Below are positions 26,197-34,486 of a stretch of DNA of 45,636 nucleotides, one piece after another. The notes beneath the pieces are model-generated. The model was not told the origin of the DNA, ran no database searches, and saw only the letters and a program-made list of their open reading frames with translations. The stretch comes from DASTYK01 sp964430275. Its GTDB lineage: Bacteria; Gemmatimonadota; Gemmatimonadetes; Longimicrobiales; RSA9. Numbering within the stretch: the stretch's first letter is position 1; each line of letters starts with the position of its first letter. The position numbers and the translations under genes were made by a program. The stretch covers positions 1 through 45,636 of the forward strand of contig CAYSGF010000261.1 in NCBI GenBank assembly GCA_964430275.1, written 5' to 3'.

Positions 26197-27012
26197 CTAC
26201 AGGAACGAGTGGCCGCCCGTCATGGACAGGCGGAGCACGACGAAGCTGATGACGACGAGCGCGAAGCCGACCACGCTCACGAGCGCCGCGCGCCGGCGGC
26301 TGCGTGGTCCACCAATGCGCGCGCCGAGTGCGATGGCGAAGACAATCCACGTCAGCCCGCCCCAGATCACCTGCGGATCCCCCATCGCGAGCGTGCCGCG
26401 GAAGCGGATCGTCCACGCCCAGCCGAGCGCGAGCGCGACCGTGAACGCGCAGAAGCCCACGAGCGCCGCGCCGCGGCCGAGCGTGTCGAGCGTGTTCAGC
26501 GGCGGGAAGAAGCGGAAGATGCGCCCGAACCGCTTCGACTTGAGCTCGTGGAACTGCATCAGGTAGAGCAGCCCCGCGGCGAACGCGAACACGAAGCCGG
26601 CCAGGCCGATGAACGCGAGCACCGCGTGGAAGGCGAACCACACGCCCTGGAACGCCAGTGCCTGACCGGCCGGCCGCACCCCGACGAGCAGGGCGGCCCC
26701 GAGCAGCAGCGAGATGACCGGCAGCAGCACCAGGCCGACCGGCCGCGCGTCCCTCGCCAGCGCCGTCAGCAACAGGAACAGCGCGATCAGAAACGTGAGC
26801 GTCGACAGCGACGGTGCAAGGCCGACGAGCGGCAGCTCCCCGAACTGGATGCTGAAGACGACGAGCGCCGCGAGCTGGACCAGCGCCGCGGCCCCGATCA
26901 GGAGCACACCGCCGCGCGGCACGTTCGCCCGCCCGCCCGCGAACGTGGCTGCCAGCAGCCCGCCCGCGGCGAGGTAGCCGAACAGCGCCACCCCGTGAAG
27001 AATCGTGACCAA
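26197..27012 (-). CDS. CcsA/HemX-like cytochrome c assembly membrane protein
   Basis: 271-residue protein with about eight hydrophobic segments, like HemX or CcsA proteins that lie next to hemA and are involved in heme delivery or cytochrome c maturation. The segment GWAWTIRFRG...GDPQVIWGGLTWIVF corresponds to the conserved Trp-rich region, though the canonical WGxxWxWD motif is degenerate. The C-terminus ends MTGGHSFL, as in the family. It stops 8 nt before the hemA start, and its stop codon overlaps the hemA ribosome-binding site. Confidence 0.85.
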   Translation of the reverse strand: MVTILHGVALFGYLAAGGLLAATFAGGRANVPRGGVLLIGAAALVQLAALVVFSIQFGELPLVGLAPSLSTLTFLIALFLLLTALARDARPVGLVLLPVISLLLGAALLVGVRPAGQALAFQGVWFAFHAVLAFIGLAGFVFAFAAGLLYLMQFHELKSKRFGRIFRFFPPLNTLDTLGRGAALVGFCAFTVALALGWAWTIRFRGTLAMGDPQVIWGGLTWIVFAIALGARIGGPRSRRRAALVSVVGFALVVISFVVLRLSMTGGHSFL

Positions 27013-27029
27013 TCACCCTCCCTGACGCG

Positions 27030-27057
27030 GATACGGGCGCCACCGGGCGCCCGTATC
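27030..27057 (-). terminator. Perfect 12-bp stem-loop between LysM gene and ccsA-like gene
   Basis: GATACGGGCGCC (27030-27041), loop ACCG, and its exact complement (27046-27057). It lies 29 nt past the LysM gene stop and 18 nt before the next start codon. No T-run follows, so a terminator role is only probable; it may equally protect or control the ccsA-hemA message. Confidence 0.5.
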
Positions 27058-27085
27058 GCGATCACACTTCCCCGATCCGATCACC

Positions 27086-28162
27086 CTACTGGATCGTTCG
27101 AATCACGCGAACCGGCAGCCCCGCGTCCAGTCCCGTATTCTCGATCGACAGCACCCGCACCGTGGCTGTGCCTCCGTCCACGCGGACGACGCGCACCACG
27201 CCGACCCGCTGCGGCGGTGCACTGCCGCTCACGCCCATGCGGCGGTCCGGCAGGTAGACCTCGAGCTCGTCCCCGATCGCGACCGCCGTCGCACCCAGGT
27301 TCACGAAGCCGATATCGGTGGTGCCGTAGAGCGGCTGTTCGTCGAGCATCGTCAGCAGATGCCCCTCGGCGCCGTTCTCCACCGCCGTCGGTGTGCCGCG
27401 CCCGAACTGCGGCACCGCGTACACCGTCACGACCAGGTCACCCTCGCGCGCATCGCCGTAGAGCTGCACGACCTGCGCGACCACCACTTCGCGCGCCACG
27501 GAGTCCACGCGCAGCAGACCGAGCGGCTCGACGATGTGATGCCGCGCGTCGACCCCGCGGCTGATCGCCACGATCTGCAGGGTATCGCCCACGGCTGTGG
27601 CCTGCCGCATGTCCCCGAGATGCACCTGCTGATACGGCTTCAGCATGCCCGCCAGCCGGTTCCGGTTCACGGCCGGATCGGCAATGCGCACGATCCGCCC
27701 GGCCCAGCTCAGACGCGACGTGTCGGCGATCCACGGTGTGCCCAGGTACTCGCCGCGCCGCATCACCGGCTCGCGCAGGTCGATGTCCGCGATCACCGTC
27801 GCCTCCGCCTCCGCGGCGACGTCCGGCCGCTCGCGCGCCGGCTCCCACGTCCAGGGCGTCCCGAGCACGCGCGGCGCCAGGTCCGTGCGCAGCAGCGAGC
27901 CCGGCAGCACCAGCTCCTGGTTCGGATAGATCCAGTGCGGGTCCTGCACGATCCCCGTGTTCAGATCGTAGATGCGCGGCCAGTCGAAGGGATTCGCGAG
28001 ATACTCCTGCGCCAGGTCCCACAGGGTATCCCCCCGTCGTACCACGTGCGTACGCGACTGCAGCGTGTCCTGCTGCTGCGCCAGCACCGGCGTGGCACTC
28101 AGGATGACCAGAACCAGGGAGACGATCAGGCGGGTCCATCCACGGCGCTCGTATGCGATCAC
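27086..28162 (-). CDS. LysM domain-containing exported protein
   Basis: 358-residue secreted or periplasmic protein. A signal peptide (YERRGWTRLIVSLVLVILSA, cleavage near VLA-QQQ) is followed by one LysM peptidoglycan-binding module (about 40-95, HVVRRGDTLWDLAQEYLANP ... PNQELVLPG). The remaining 260 residues have alternating beta-strand character and no catalytic motif I recognise. I choose GTG 28162 because GGAGAG lies just upstream and the signal peptide follows. The open frame extends to 28615, but its extra part is repeat-derived. Likely a wall-binding or structural factor. Confidence 0.82.
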   Translation of the reverse strand: MIAYERRGWTRLIVSLVLVILSATPVLAQQQDTLQSRTHVVRRGDTLWDLAQEYLANPFDWPRIYDLNTGIVQDPHWIYPNQELVLPGSLLRTDLAPRVLGTPWTWEPARERPDVAAEAEATVIADIDLREPVMRRGEYLGTPWIADTSRLSWAGRIVRIADPAVNRNRLAGMLKPYQQVHLGDMRQATAVGDTLQIVAISRGVDARHHIVEPLGLLRVDSVAREVVVAQVVQLYGDAREGDLVVTVYAVPQFGRGTPTAVENGAEGHLLTMLDEQPLYGTTDIGFVNLGATAVAIGDELEVYLPDRRMGVSGSAPPQRVGVVRVVRVDGGTATVRVLSIENTGLDAGLPVRVIRTIQ

Positions 28163-28380
28163 GTGCTCTCTCCGAATCGAGGGATGTGCAACACTGCGTC
28201 GTCGTCGCACGATCTGCACGCCGCGAGCGGGGAACTCTTCGGGTGGCATGAATTTAGGGCCGGCGACGCCGCTCGCGCCAGCACATAGTTTTCCGGGGGT
28301 TGCGCAGAATTTTCCCGATTCCGCTCGCTGGTGCGCTCCGGGCGCGAGCGGCGAATGCATGAATGAATGAATTTGTGAAT
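28163..28380. other. Divergent intergenic region with a 13-bp inverted repeat
   Basis: No gene. A perfect inverted repeat CGCCGCTCGCGCC lies at 28267-28279 with its complement at 28341-28353. It encloses an AT-richer 61 bp with two related segments, AGTTTTCCGGG and AGAATTTTCCCG. A short GAAT tetranucleotide run (ATGAATGAATGAATTTGTGAAT) abuts the REP-like copy at 28381. Both neighbours are transcribed away, so promoters are expected here, but no convincing -35/-10 pair was found. Confidence 0.5.
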
Positions 28381-28426
28381 CGGGCCCGGGCCGGGGCCCT
28401 GGGCCCGGGCCCGCCGTTCCAGTCGC
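28381..28426 (+). repeat. REP-like GC palindrome, copy a
   Basis: CGGGCCCGGGCCGGGGCCCT followed by GGGCCCGGGCCCGCCGTTCC and AGTC. It shares head, core and tail with copy b (30634-30676), including the upstream GTGAAT segment. Confidence 0.8.
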
Positions 28427-28632
28427 CTCTGCCAATCTCTCTCTATGCAGCACATATCTCCCGCTTGCACCCCGCCTTGCCGCCCTCCGGCGCCGGGGGC
28501 ACTTTGCCGCCTCCAGTTCCTCAACGGGTTCGTCTCTATGCGAGCACGGTCCGGCCGCCGGATCGACAGCGGCAGCATCGGTGTGCGCCGGGCGTCTGGC
28601 GGGCAGCGGGCGCACGTGCGGAGGCTGCTGCC

Positions 28633-29601
28633 CTGAGCCGCACGATCGTCGTCACGGGCGCTGGGGGATTCCTCGGACGACACGTCTGCCTGGAGCTGTG
28701 CGAGCGCGGCTTCACCGTGCGCGCACTCGTGCGCGCACCGATGCGCGACGAGGGGGTCGAGCAGGTGACCTGGAGCGGAGTGGACGACGTTGCTGCCATC
28801 CGCCGTGCGCTCCGCGACGCCGACGCCGTCGTCCACCTCGCCGCACGCGTGCACGTGATGCGCGACCGCGCGGCCGATCCGCTCGCAGCGTTCCGGCGCG
28901 TCAACGTCGACGGCACACGTACCGTCGCAGGTCTGGCCCTCGAGGCGGGCGTGCGGTCCTTCCTCCTCGCCAGCAGTGTGAAGGCCATGGGGGAGGAGAC
29001 GACCGCTCGGCCGTGGACGGAGCAGGACGCCCCGGCGCCGGTCGATCCGTATGGGATCAGCAAGCTCGAAGCAGAGCACGCTCTCGCGGACCTGGGCGCG
29101 ACGGGCCGCATGACCACGTCCGCGCTGCGTCTGCCCCTGGTTTACGGCCCCGGCGTGCGTGCGAACATGCTGCGGCTGTTCCAGCTCGTCGACCGCGGCT
29201 GGCCCGTGCCCTTCGGCGGTATCCGCAACCAGCGCAGCCTCGTGTACGCGCGCAATGCAGCCGCTGCGGTCGTGTCGCTGCTCGGGCGCGACGGCGGACA
29301 CGAAGCGTACTTCGTGAGTGATGGCACGGACGTATCCACACCGGAGCTCATCGGGCGCATCGGCGTTGCACTCGAGCGGCGGGTCCGGCTGCTGCCCGCG
29401 CCGGTGATGCTGCTGCGTGCGGCGCGTCGCTTTCGCATCCCCGTCGCAGCCGGCGCCGCTGCGCGCCTGCTCGGGTCGCTCGCCATCGACAGCAGCAAGC
29501 TGCGCGCATTCATGGGGCCGATGCCATACACACTGGACGACGGACTCCGGGCGACTGCGGTGTGGTACCACCGCAGGCACGGGAGTGAGTCGCGGGCATG
29601 A
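28633..29601 (+). CDS. NAD-dependent NDP-sugar epimerase/reductase (WbpV/Fnl-like SDR)
   Basis: 322-residue extended short-chain dehydrogenase. Its Rossmann motif TGAGGFLGRH starts at about residue 8. ASSVKAMGE holds the active-site serine region, and YGISKLEAE is the catalytic YxxxK. It is followed by a WbpL/WecA-type transferase, the pairing found in O-antigen clusters where the SDR makes UDP-FucNAc or UDP-QuiNAc and the transferase loads it on undecaprenyl phosphate. The N-terminus is uncertain. No ATG, GTG or TTG lies in frame close to the Rossmann motif, but a CTG at 28633 has GGAGG eight nt upstream; the next option is ATG 28363, which would read through the GC palindrome. Confidence 0.85.
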   Translation: MSRTIVVTGAGGFLGRHVCLELCERGFTVRALVRAPMRDEGVEQVTWSGVDDVAAIRRALRDADAVVHLAARVHVMRDRAADPLAAFRRVNVDGTRTVAGLALEAGVRSFLLASSVKAMGEETTARPWTEQDAPAPVDPYGISKLEAEHALADLGATGRMTTSALRLPLVYGPGVRANMLRLFQLVDRGWPVPFGGIRNQRSLVYARNAAAAVVSLLGRDGGHEAYFVSDGTDVSTPELIGRIGVALERRVRLLPAPVMLLRAARRFRIPVAAGAAARLLGSLAIDSSKLRAFMGPMPYTLDDGLRATAVWYHRRHGSESRA

Positions 29602-30614
29602 TCGCAGCGCTCGTCCTCGGCTCTGTCGCACTCGTGGCGCTCATCGGGACCTGGCTCGTGCGCAGCTACGCGCTGCGCCACGCCGTGCTCGACATTCCGA
29701 ATGAGCGAAGCTCCCACGATGCACCAACCCCGCGCGGCGGCGGCATGGCCATCCTCGCCGCACTCCTTGCCGGCCTGGTGGCAGCGCGAGCCCTCGACTG
29801 GATCGAGCCCGCCCTCACCGACGCGCTGATCGCCGGCGGCCTGCTGATCGGCGGCATCGGCTTTCTCGATGACCACCACCGCCTGCCTGCCTGGCTGCGC
29901 GCCGCAGTGCACCTCCTCGCGGCCGTCGTCGCGCTCACACTGCTCGGCGGCCTGCCGCACCTCGATCTCGGCACAACCACACTCGAGCTGGGCGCACTCG
30001 GCTGGCTGCTCGGTGCCCTCGGCATCGCCTGGTCGATCAATCTCTACAATTTCATGGACGGCATCGACGGCATCGCAGCGTCCGAAGCGGTCATCGCCGG
30101 CGGTGCGGGCGCGATGCTCGCGCTCATGAGCGGGAATTCGTCGGTCGCGTTCGCCACCGCACTGCTCGCCGCGTCATCTGCCGGCTTCCTCGTCTGGAAC
30201 TGGGCACCCGCGAAGATCTTCATGGGCGACGTGGGCTCGGGACTGCTCGGCTACGGCCTCGCAGTGGTCGCCATCGCAGCGGAGAACACGAACGGACCGC
30301 CGCTGCTGATCTGGCTCGTTCTGCTCGGCGTGTTCTTCGTCGACGCCACGCTCACGCTGCTCCGTCGCATGGTGCGTCGCGAGAAATGGTTCGTTGCACA
30401 CCGCAGTCATGCGTATCAGCGGCTCGTCCAGTCCGGCCGCTCGCACGCGCAGGTAACGGGCGCGGTCATCGTGCTGAATCTGCTGCTGGCTGCGGCTGCG
30501 TATGCCGCCGTACACTGGCCGGGCCACGCACCGATCATTGCTCTTGGCGCGCTGGCCATGCTGGTGGGATGTTATGTAGTGGTCGAGCAGGTGCGGCCGA
30601 TGAGGCGACATTAG
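29598..30614 (+). CDS. Undecaprenyl-phosphate sugar-phosphate transferase (WecA/WbpL/MraY family)
   Basis: 338-residue polytopic inner-membrane enzyme with about 10 helices that starts surface-glycan synthesis by moving a sugar-1-phosphate onto undecaprenyl phosphate. Family motifs are clear: FLDDHHRLP (catalytic aspartates) at about 94-102, NLYNFMDGIDGIA at about 150, and PAKIFMGDVGSG at about 207. A C-terminal cytosolic HRSHAYQRL, typical of WbpL-like rather than MraY proteins, is also present. The ATG overlaps the SDR stop by 4 nt, so the two are coupled. The sugar is inferred to be a UDP-HexNAc. Confidence 0.92.
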   Translation: MIAALVLGSVALVALIGTWLVRSYALRHAVLDIPNERSSHDAPTPRGGGMAILAALLAGLVAARALDWIEPALTDALIAGGLLIGGIGFLDDHHRLPAWLRAAVHLLAAVVALTLLGGLPHLDLGTTTLELGALGWLLGALGIAWSINLYNFMDGIDGIAASEAVIAGGAGAMLALMSGNSSVAFATALLAASSAGFLVWNWAPAKIFMGDVGSGLLGYGLAVVAIAAENTNGPPLLIWLVLLGVFFVDATLTLLRRMVRREKWFVAHRSHAYQRLVQSGRSHAQVTGAVIVLNLLLAAAAYAAVHWPGHAPIIALGALAMLVGCYVVVEQVRPMRRH

Positions 30615-30633
30615 TGAATTGGTGATCTTGAAT

Positions 30634-30676
30634 CCGGGCCCGGGGCCCTGGGCCCGGGCCCGCCGTTCTCCAGTCA
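30634..30676 (+). repeat. REP-like GC palindrome, copy b
   Basis: CCGGGCCCGGGGCCCTGGGC then CCGGGCCCGCCGTTCTCCAG, 20 nt after the transferase stop and before the convergent hemB. It is placed and shaped like a bidirectional terminator. Confidence 0.75.
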
Positions 30677-30703
30677 GCGCGGACCATCGGTAATGCGCGC
30701 CGA

Positions 30704-31678
30704 CTAGCCGGCAAGATACCGCACCATCTCCCGAGCCCAGTACGTAATCACCACATCCGCCCCCGCACGCCGGATCGAGGTGATCGACTCGGCCATGGCG
30801 CGGTCGGCGTCGAGCCAGCCGAGCTGGCCGGCGGCCTTGATCATCGCGTACTCGCCGGACACGTGGTAGCCGGCGAGCGGCCAGGCGAACTCGTCCTTCA
30901 CGCGGCGGATGACGTCGAGGTATGCGAGCGCCGGTTTCACCATCACCATGTCGGCGCCTTCCTCGATGTCGAGTGCGACTTCGCGGAGTGCCTCGTCGGC
31001 GTTCGCGCCGTCCATCTGGTAGGCGCGCCGGTCGCCGAACTGCGGCGCACTGTCGGCGGCCTCGCGGAAGGGGCCGTAGAACGCGGACGCGTATTTCGCG
31101 GAGTAGGCGAGGATCGCGACGTCGGTGAAGCCCTCTTCGTCGAGCAGGGCGCGGATCGTGCCCACGCGGCCGTCCATCATGTCGCTCGGCGCGACGATGT
31201 CCGCGCCCGCGCGCGCATGGTGCAGTGCCTGCTTCGCGAGCAGCTCGAGCGACTCGTCGTTCACGACGGCGCCGTCGCGCACGATGCCGCAGTGCCCGTG
31301 CGACGTGTACTCGCACAGGCACACGTCCGTGATCACGAGCAGCTCGGGCAGCTCCGCCTTCAGTGCGCGCACCGCCTGCTGCACGACGCCGTCACTGCCG
31401 AACGCGCCGCTCGCGTGCTCGTCCTTGTGCGGCGGGATGCCGAACAGCAGCACGGCGCGGATGCCGAGCTCGTACGCTTCGCGGGCGTCGCGCAGTGTCT
31501 CGTCCACAGAGGTGTTGAATACGCCGGGCATCGAGCCGACCGGCCGTCGCACGCCGCTGCCCGGCACGACGAACAGCGGCAGCACCAGGTCGTCGGCGCG
31601 CACGTGCGTCTCACGCACCAGGCTGCGCAGCGCTTCCGTGCGCCGCAGCCGGCGCGGACGGTGGATGGGGAACGACAT
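30704..31678 (-). CDS. hemB: Delta-aminolevulinic acid dehydratase (porphobilinogen synthase)
   Basis: 324-residue enzyme that joins two 5-aminolevulinate molecules into porphobilinogen in heme synthesis. Both active-site lysines are present: Lys195 in AYSAKYASAFYGPFR and Schiff-base Lys248 in MVKPALAYLD. The metal loop DVCLCEYTSHGHCG (Cys120, Cys122, Cys130) is the zinc-type version. Length is normal. It follows rimI with 1 nt between, in an operon with tsaB and tsaE. Confidence 0.97.
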   Translation of the reverse strand: MSFPIHRPRRLRRTEALRSLVRETHVRADDLVLPLFVVPGSGVRRPVGSMPGVFNTSVDETLRDAREAYELGIRAVLLFGIPPHKDEHASGAFGSDGVVQQAVRALKAELPELLVITDVCLCEYTSHGHCGIVRDGAVVNDESLELLAKQALHHARAGADIVAPSDMMDGRVGTIRALLDEEGFTDVAILAYSAKYASAFYGPFREAADSAPQFGDRRAYQMDGANADEALREVALDIEEGADMVMVKPALAYLDVIRRVKDEFAWPLAGYHVSGEYAMIKAAGQLGWLDADRAMAESITSIRRAGADVVITYWAREMVRYLAG

Positions 31679-31679
31679 G

Positions 31680-32165
31680 CTAGTCGTGCAGCGCGCGTCG
31701 CATCACGATCGCGTCCTCGGTGGGCCTCACGTAATAGTGCCGGCGGCGACCGACCTGGACGAAGCCGAGCCGTTCGTAGAGCCGCTGTGCCGTCGGATTC
31801 GACGGCCGCACTTCCAGGAACACCTCGCGCGCGCCGCGCCGGCGAGCACGCACGAGGACGGTGTGCACGAGTGCGGCGCCGATCCCCTGCCCGCGCGCGA
31901 CCGCCGTGACTGCGACATTGCCGAGCTCCGCCTGATCGGCCACCCACCAGAACACCGCATACGCGACGACCTCGCCCGCGCGCTCGGCGACGAGTGCCTC
32001 TGCGTCCGCGCGTCGCAGCAGCCCGCGGAACGTCTCGTCCGCCCACGGCATCGTGTAGCTCGCGCGCTCGATGCGACCGACCTCGTCCAGGTCATCGTCG
32101 CTCATCGAGCGGATGACGAGGTCCGGCGGCAGCGTGCGCTGCGGTGTTCTTTCGATCGTGCTCAT
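31680..32165 (-). CDS. rimI: Ribosomal-protein-alanine N-acetyltransferase RimI
   Basis: 161-residue GNAT acetyltransferase. The acetyl-CoA binding signature is RGQGIGAALV at 91-100, with the family segments ASYTMPW (about 35-41), LEVRPSNPTAQRLYERLGF (about 117-135) and a C-terminal MRRAL. Placement right after tsaB, with a 4-nt overlap, is typical of RimI, which acetylates the N-terminus of ribosomal protein S18. The target itself is inferred from context. Confidence 0.93.
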   Translation of the reverse strand: MSTIERTPQRTLPPDLVIRSMSDDDLDEVGRIERASYTMPWADETFRGLLRRADAEALVAERAGEVVAYAVFWWVADQAELGNVAVTAVARGQGIGAALVHTVLVRARRRGAREVFLEVRPSNPTAQRLYERLGFVQVGRRRHYYVRPTEDAIVMRRALHD

Positions 32166-32887
32166 GCGTCTCCTCCGGCCAACCGCTCCGCGCGTGCCGT
32201 GTCGCGCCAGTCCTTCGGCACGCTCACGTTCGGTGCCCGAACATAGCTCGGCTGCCAGCGCGCGGCGTCCACCGGCTCTGCATCGCCCCGGGCGAGGAGG
32301 CGGATCAGCGCACCCGCACAGCCGGACGTCGCGCCCGGCGGCGCCAGGCGTCCGCCGACCTCCTCGATACGCGCGCGGTTGCGCGCGGCGCCATCACCGA
32401 CGTACAGCGGATCGTGCCGGCTCAGCTGTGCGACGATCGCTGCGACGTCGCCGGCGGTCGGCTCCAGGATCGCGTCCAGGGACTCCCCCACTCTCCAGCA
32501 TCCCGCATACGCCTCGCCTCTGCGCGCGTCGAACAGCGCGCACACCGGCTCCTCCCACGAGCGCGCCGCCGCTGCCGCCGCGGCCAGCAGCGATGGAAAC
32601 GCGTAGAGCGGTACGCCGCGCGCATGCGCGAGCCCCTTCGCCGTCGCGGCCGCAATGCGTACGCCCGTGAACGAGCCGGGCCCCGCACCCACGACGATCG
32701 CGTCGATCTCCGCGATCGTCGCAGCGGACGCGCGCAATGCGAACTCGATCGCCGGCAGCACGAGCTCCGAGTGTCGCGACGCATCACCGAGCACGATCTC
32801 GGCGAGCACGTCGCCGCCCGCGCCGACCGCGACGCCGCCGGGTGCGGTCGCGGTGTCGAGCGCGAGCACGATGCGCTCGCCGCTCAT
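32162..32887 (-). CDS. tsaB: tRNA threonylcarbamoyladenosine biosynthesis protein TsaB
   Basis: 241-residue ASKHA-fold protein that with TsaD and TsaE installs the t6A modification on tRNAs reading ANN codons. The N-terminus VLALDTATAPGGVAVG and the segment VGAGPGSFTGVRI are diagnostic. ATG 32887 overlaps the tsaE stop by 4 nt; a longer frame upstream is antisense noise in tsaE. tsaD is not in the window. Confidence 0.95.
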   Translation of the reverse strand: MSGERIVLALDTATAPGGVAVGAGGDVLAEIVLGDASRHSELVLPAIEFALRASAATIAEIDAIVVGAGPGSFTGVRIAAATAKGLAHARGVPLYAFPSLLAAAAAAARSWEEPVCALFDARRGEAYAGCWRVGESLDAILEPTAGDVAAIVAQLSRHDPLYVGDGAARNRARIEEVGGRLAPPGATSGCAGALIRLLARGDAEPVDAARWQPSYVRAPNVSVPKDWRDTARAERLAGGDA

Positions 32888-33381
32888 TGCTGCTCCGGCG
32901 CGAACAGCCGGTCGATCTGCTCGCGCGGGAACGGCCGCGCGTCGCCCACGCTCGTCACGCTCAGGGAGCGCAGCTCCGGCAGCTCGCCATGCATCAGGTG
33001 CGCGTCCCAGCGGTCGGCAGGCAGCAGCGACTCCGCCCGTTCCGGCCACTCGATGAGCGTGATCTCGTCGCCGCCGCTCAGCTCCTCCCACCCCAGCTCC
33101 CAGACGTCGGCCGGGTCCGTGAGCCGGTAGAGGTCCAGATGCGCCACCGTCCGGCGCGCCGGCGTCTCGTAGCGGAACACCAGGTTGAACGTCGGCGACG
33201 GCATCGGCGCCGTCACGCCGGCGCCGCGCGCGATCGCGCGCGCGAACACGGACTTCCCCGCGCCCAGCTCGCCGCGCAGCCCGATCACGAGGCCCGCCGG
33301 GTCGGCGGCCAGGATACCGCCGAGCGCGACACCGAGCGCCGTGAGCTCGGACTGCGTGAGGGCTGCGAAATCGTGGGGCAT
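32884..33381 (-). CDS. tsaE: tRNA threonylcarbamoyladenosine biosynthesis ATPase TsaE
   Basis: 165-residue P-loop ATPase of the t6A pathway. The Walker A motif is GELGAGKS at 37-44, followed by PMPSPTFNLVFRYE and the Walker B-like HLDLYRL. The ATG at 33381 is chosen as the family start (MPHDFAALTQSELTALG). No clear ribosome-binding site precedes it, so the message might be short-leadered. It heads the tsaE-tsaB-rimI-hemB operon, in which every junction is an overlap or a 1-nt gap. Confidence 0.94.
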   Translation of the reverse strand: MPHDFAALTQSELTALGVALGGILAADPAGLVIGLRGELGAGKSVFARAIARGAGVTAPMPSPTFNLVFRYETPARRTVAHLDLYRLTDPADVWELGWEELSGGDEITLIEWPERAESLLPADRWDAHLMHGELPELRSLSVTSVGDARPFPREQIDRLFAPEQQ

Positions 33382-33426
33382 TGGGTGGATACTAACGCGA
33401 TGAGCCGGGAGGGACGAGCGGGTGGG

Positions 33427-33474
33427 TACTGGCGGTGAGGCGGGCCGGGGCCGGCGCCCGGGCCCGGCCCGCCG
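33427..33474 (-). repeat. REP-like GC palindrome, copy c (inverted)
   Basis: GCGGGCCGGGGCCGGCGCCC then GGGCCCGGCCCGC, with the tail read on the opposite strand to copies a, b, d and e. It sits just after the fcl stop and, with copy d, forms an inverted pair, like REP doublets. Confidence 0.65.
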
Positions 33475-33475
33475 C

Positions 33476-34486
33476 TTACGCCACCGCCGATGCCCGCTTG
33501 TCACCCGGCCCGCGCCCCGGCCCGGCCCCGGGCCCGTTCTCTCCGACGTACCACGCGTACGTCTGCCGGATGCCTTCCTCGAGGGCGATCCGCGCTTTCC
33601 AGCCGAGCGCCTCGAGGCGCGAGACGTCGAGCAGCTTGCGCGGCGTGCCGTCGGGCTTCGTCGTGTCGAAGACGAGATCGCCCTCGAAGCCGACGATGCG
33701 ACGGATCAGCTCCGCAAGCTCGCGGATCGACACGTCCGCGCCCACGCCGACATTCACGAAGCTGTCGCCGTCGTACGTCTGCATGAGGAAGAGCAGCGCG
33801 TCGGCAAGGTCGTCGACGTGGAGGAACTCGCGGCGTGGCGAGCCGGTGCCCCAGATCGTGACGCTCGCGGCGCCATCGCGCTTCGCCTCGTGGAACTTGC
33901 GGATGAGCGCGGGCAGTACGTGGCTGCTCGCGAGGTCGAAGTTGTCGTTCGGTCCGTAGAGGTTCGTCGGCATCGCACTGATCCAGTGGACGCCGTGCTG
34001 GCGACGGTACGCTGCCACCGTCTTGATGCCGAGGATCTTCGCGATCGCGTAGGCCTCGTTCGTCGGCTCGAGTGGACCGGTGAGCAGGTGTTCCTCCTTC
34101 ATCGGCTGCGGCGCGTGCTTCGGGTAGATGCACGAGCTGCCGAGGAAGAGCAGCCGCTCCACACCGCTGCGGTGCGCGGCATCGAGCACGAGCGTCTCGA
34201 TGAGTGTGTTCTCGCGGATGAAGTCGGCCGGATACGTGTCGTTCGCCAGGATACCGCCGACCTTCGCAGCGGCGAGAAAGACGTACTGCGGCCGCTCGGC
34301 GGCGAAGAAGTGATCCACGTCCTCCTGGCGCGTGAGGTCCACCTCGCTGCGGGTCGGCAGCAGCAGCTTCTTGAAGTGGTCGCGCTGCAGGCGACGCACG
34401 ATCGCGGAGCCGACCAGGCCGCGGTGGCCGGCGACGTAGATGCGTGCGTCGCGCGGAATCGGCACGATCGACGTCGCGGCCGTCAC
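33476..34486 (-). CDS. fcl: GDP-L-fucose synthase
   Basis: 336-residue bifunctional epimerase/reductase that converts GDP-4-keto-6-deoxymannose to GDP-L-fucose. The motifs are GHRGLVGSAI at 20-29, AAAKVGGI at about 72-79, GSSCIYP at 116-122 and the catalytic YAIAK at 146-150. The GTG start overlaps the gmd stop by 4 nt (GTGA). The last roughly 20 residues (GPGAGPGRGPGDKRASAVA) replace the usual end and are encoded by REP-like copy d, so the repeat has extended the protein. The pathway partner gmd is directly upstream. Confidence 0.95.
   Translation of the reverse strand: MTAATSIVPIPRDARIYVAGHRGLVGSAIVRRLQRDHFKKLLLPTRSEVDLTRQEDVDHFFAAERPQYVFLAAAKVGGILANDTYPADFIRENTLIETLVLDAAHRSGVERLLFLGSSCIYPKHAPQPMKEEHLLTGPLEPTNEAYAIAKILGIKTVAAYRRQHGVHWISAMPTNLYGPNDNFDLASSHVLPALIRKFHEAKRDGAASVTIWGTGSPRREFLHVDDLADALLFLMQTYDGDSFVNVGVGADVSIRELAELIRRIVGFEGDLVFDTTKPDGTPRKLLDVSRLEALGWKARIALEEGIRQTYAWYVGENGPGAGPGRGPGDKRASAVA
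33503..33545 (+). repeat. REP-like GC palindrome, copy d (in fcl 3' end)
   Basis: CACCCGGCCCGCGCCCCGGC then CCGGCCCCGGGCCCGTTCTC and TCC. It encodes the Gly/Pro-rich C-terminal extension of GDP-fucose synthase on the minus strand. Confidence 0.65.

Noticed and set aside
26189..27043. Upstream extension of the hemA frame
   Set aside because: It overlaps the ccsA-like gene in another frame and is Arg-rich shadow sequence; GTG 26188 gives the standard HemA N-terminus.
28163..28615. 150-residue extension of the LysM protein
   Set aside because: It is encoded by the GC palindrome and non-coding spacer; GTG 28162 with GGAGAG and a signal peptide is a better start.
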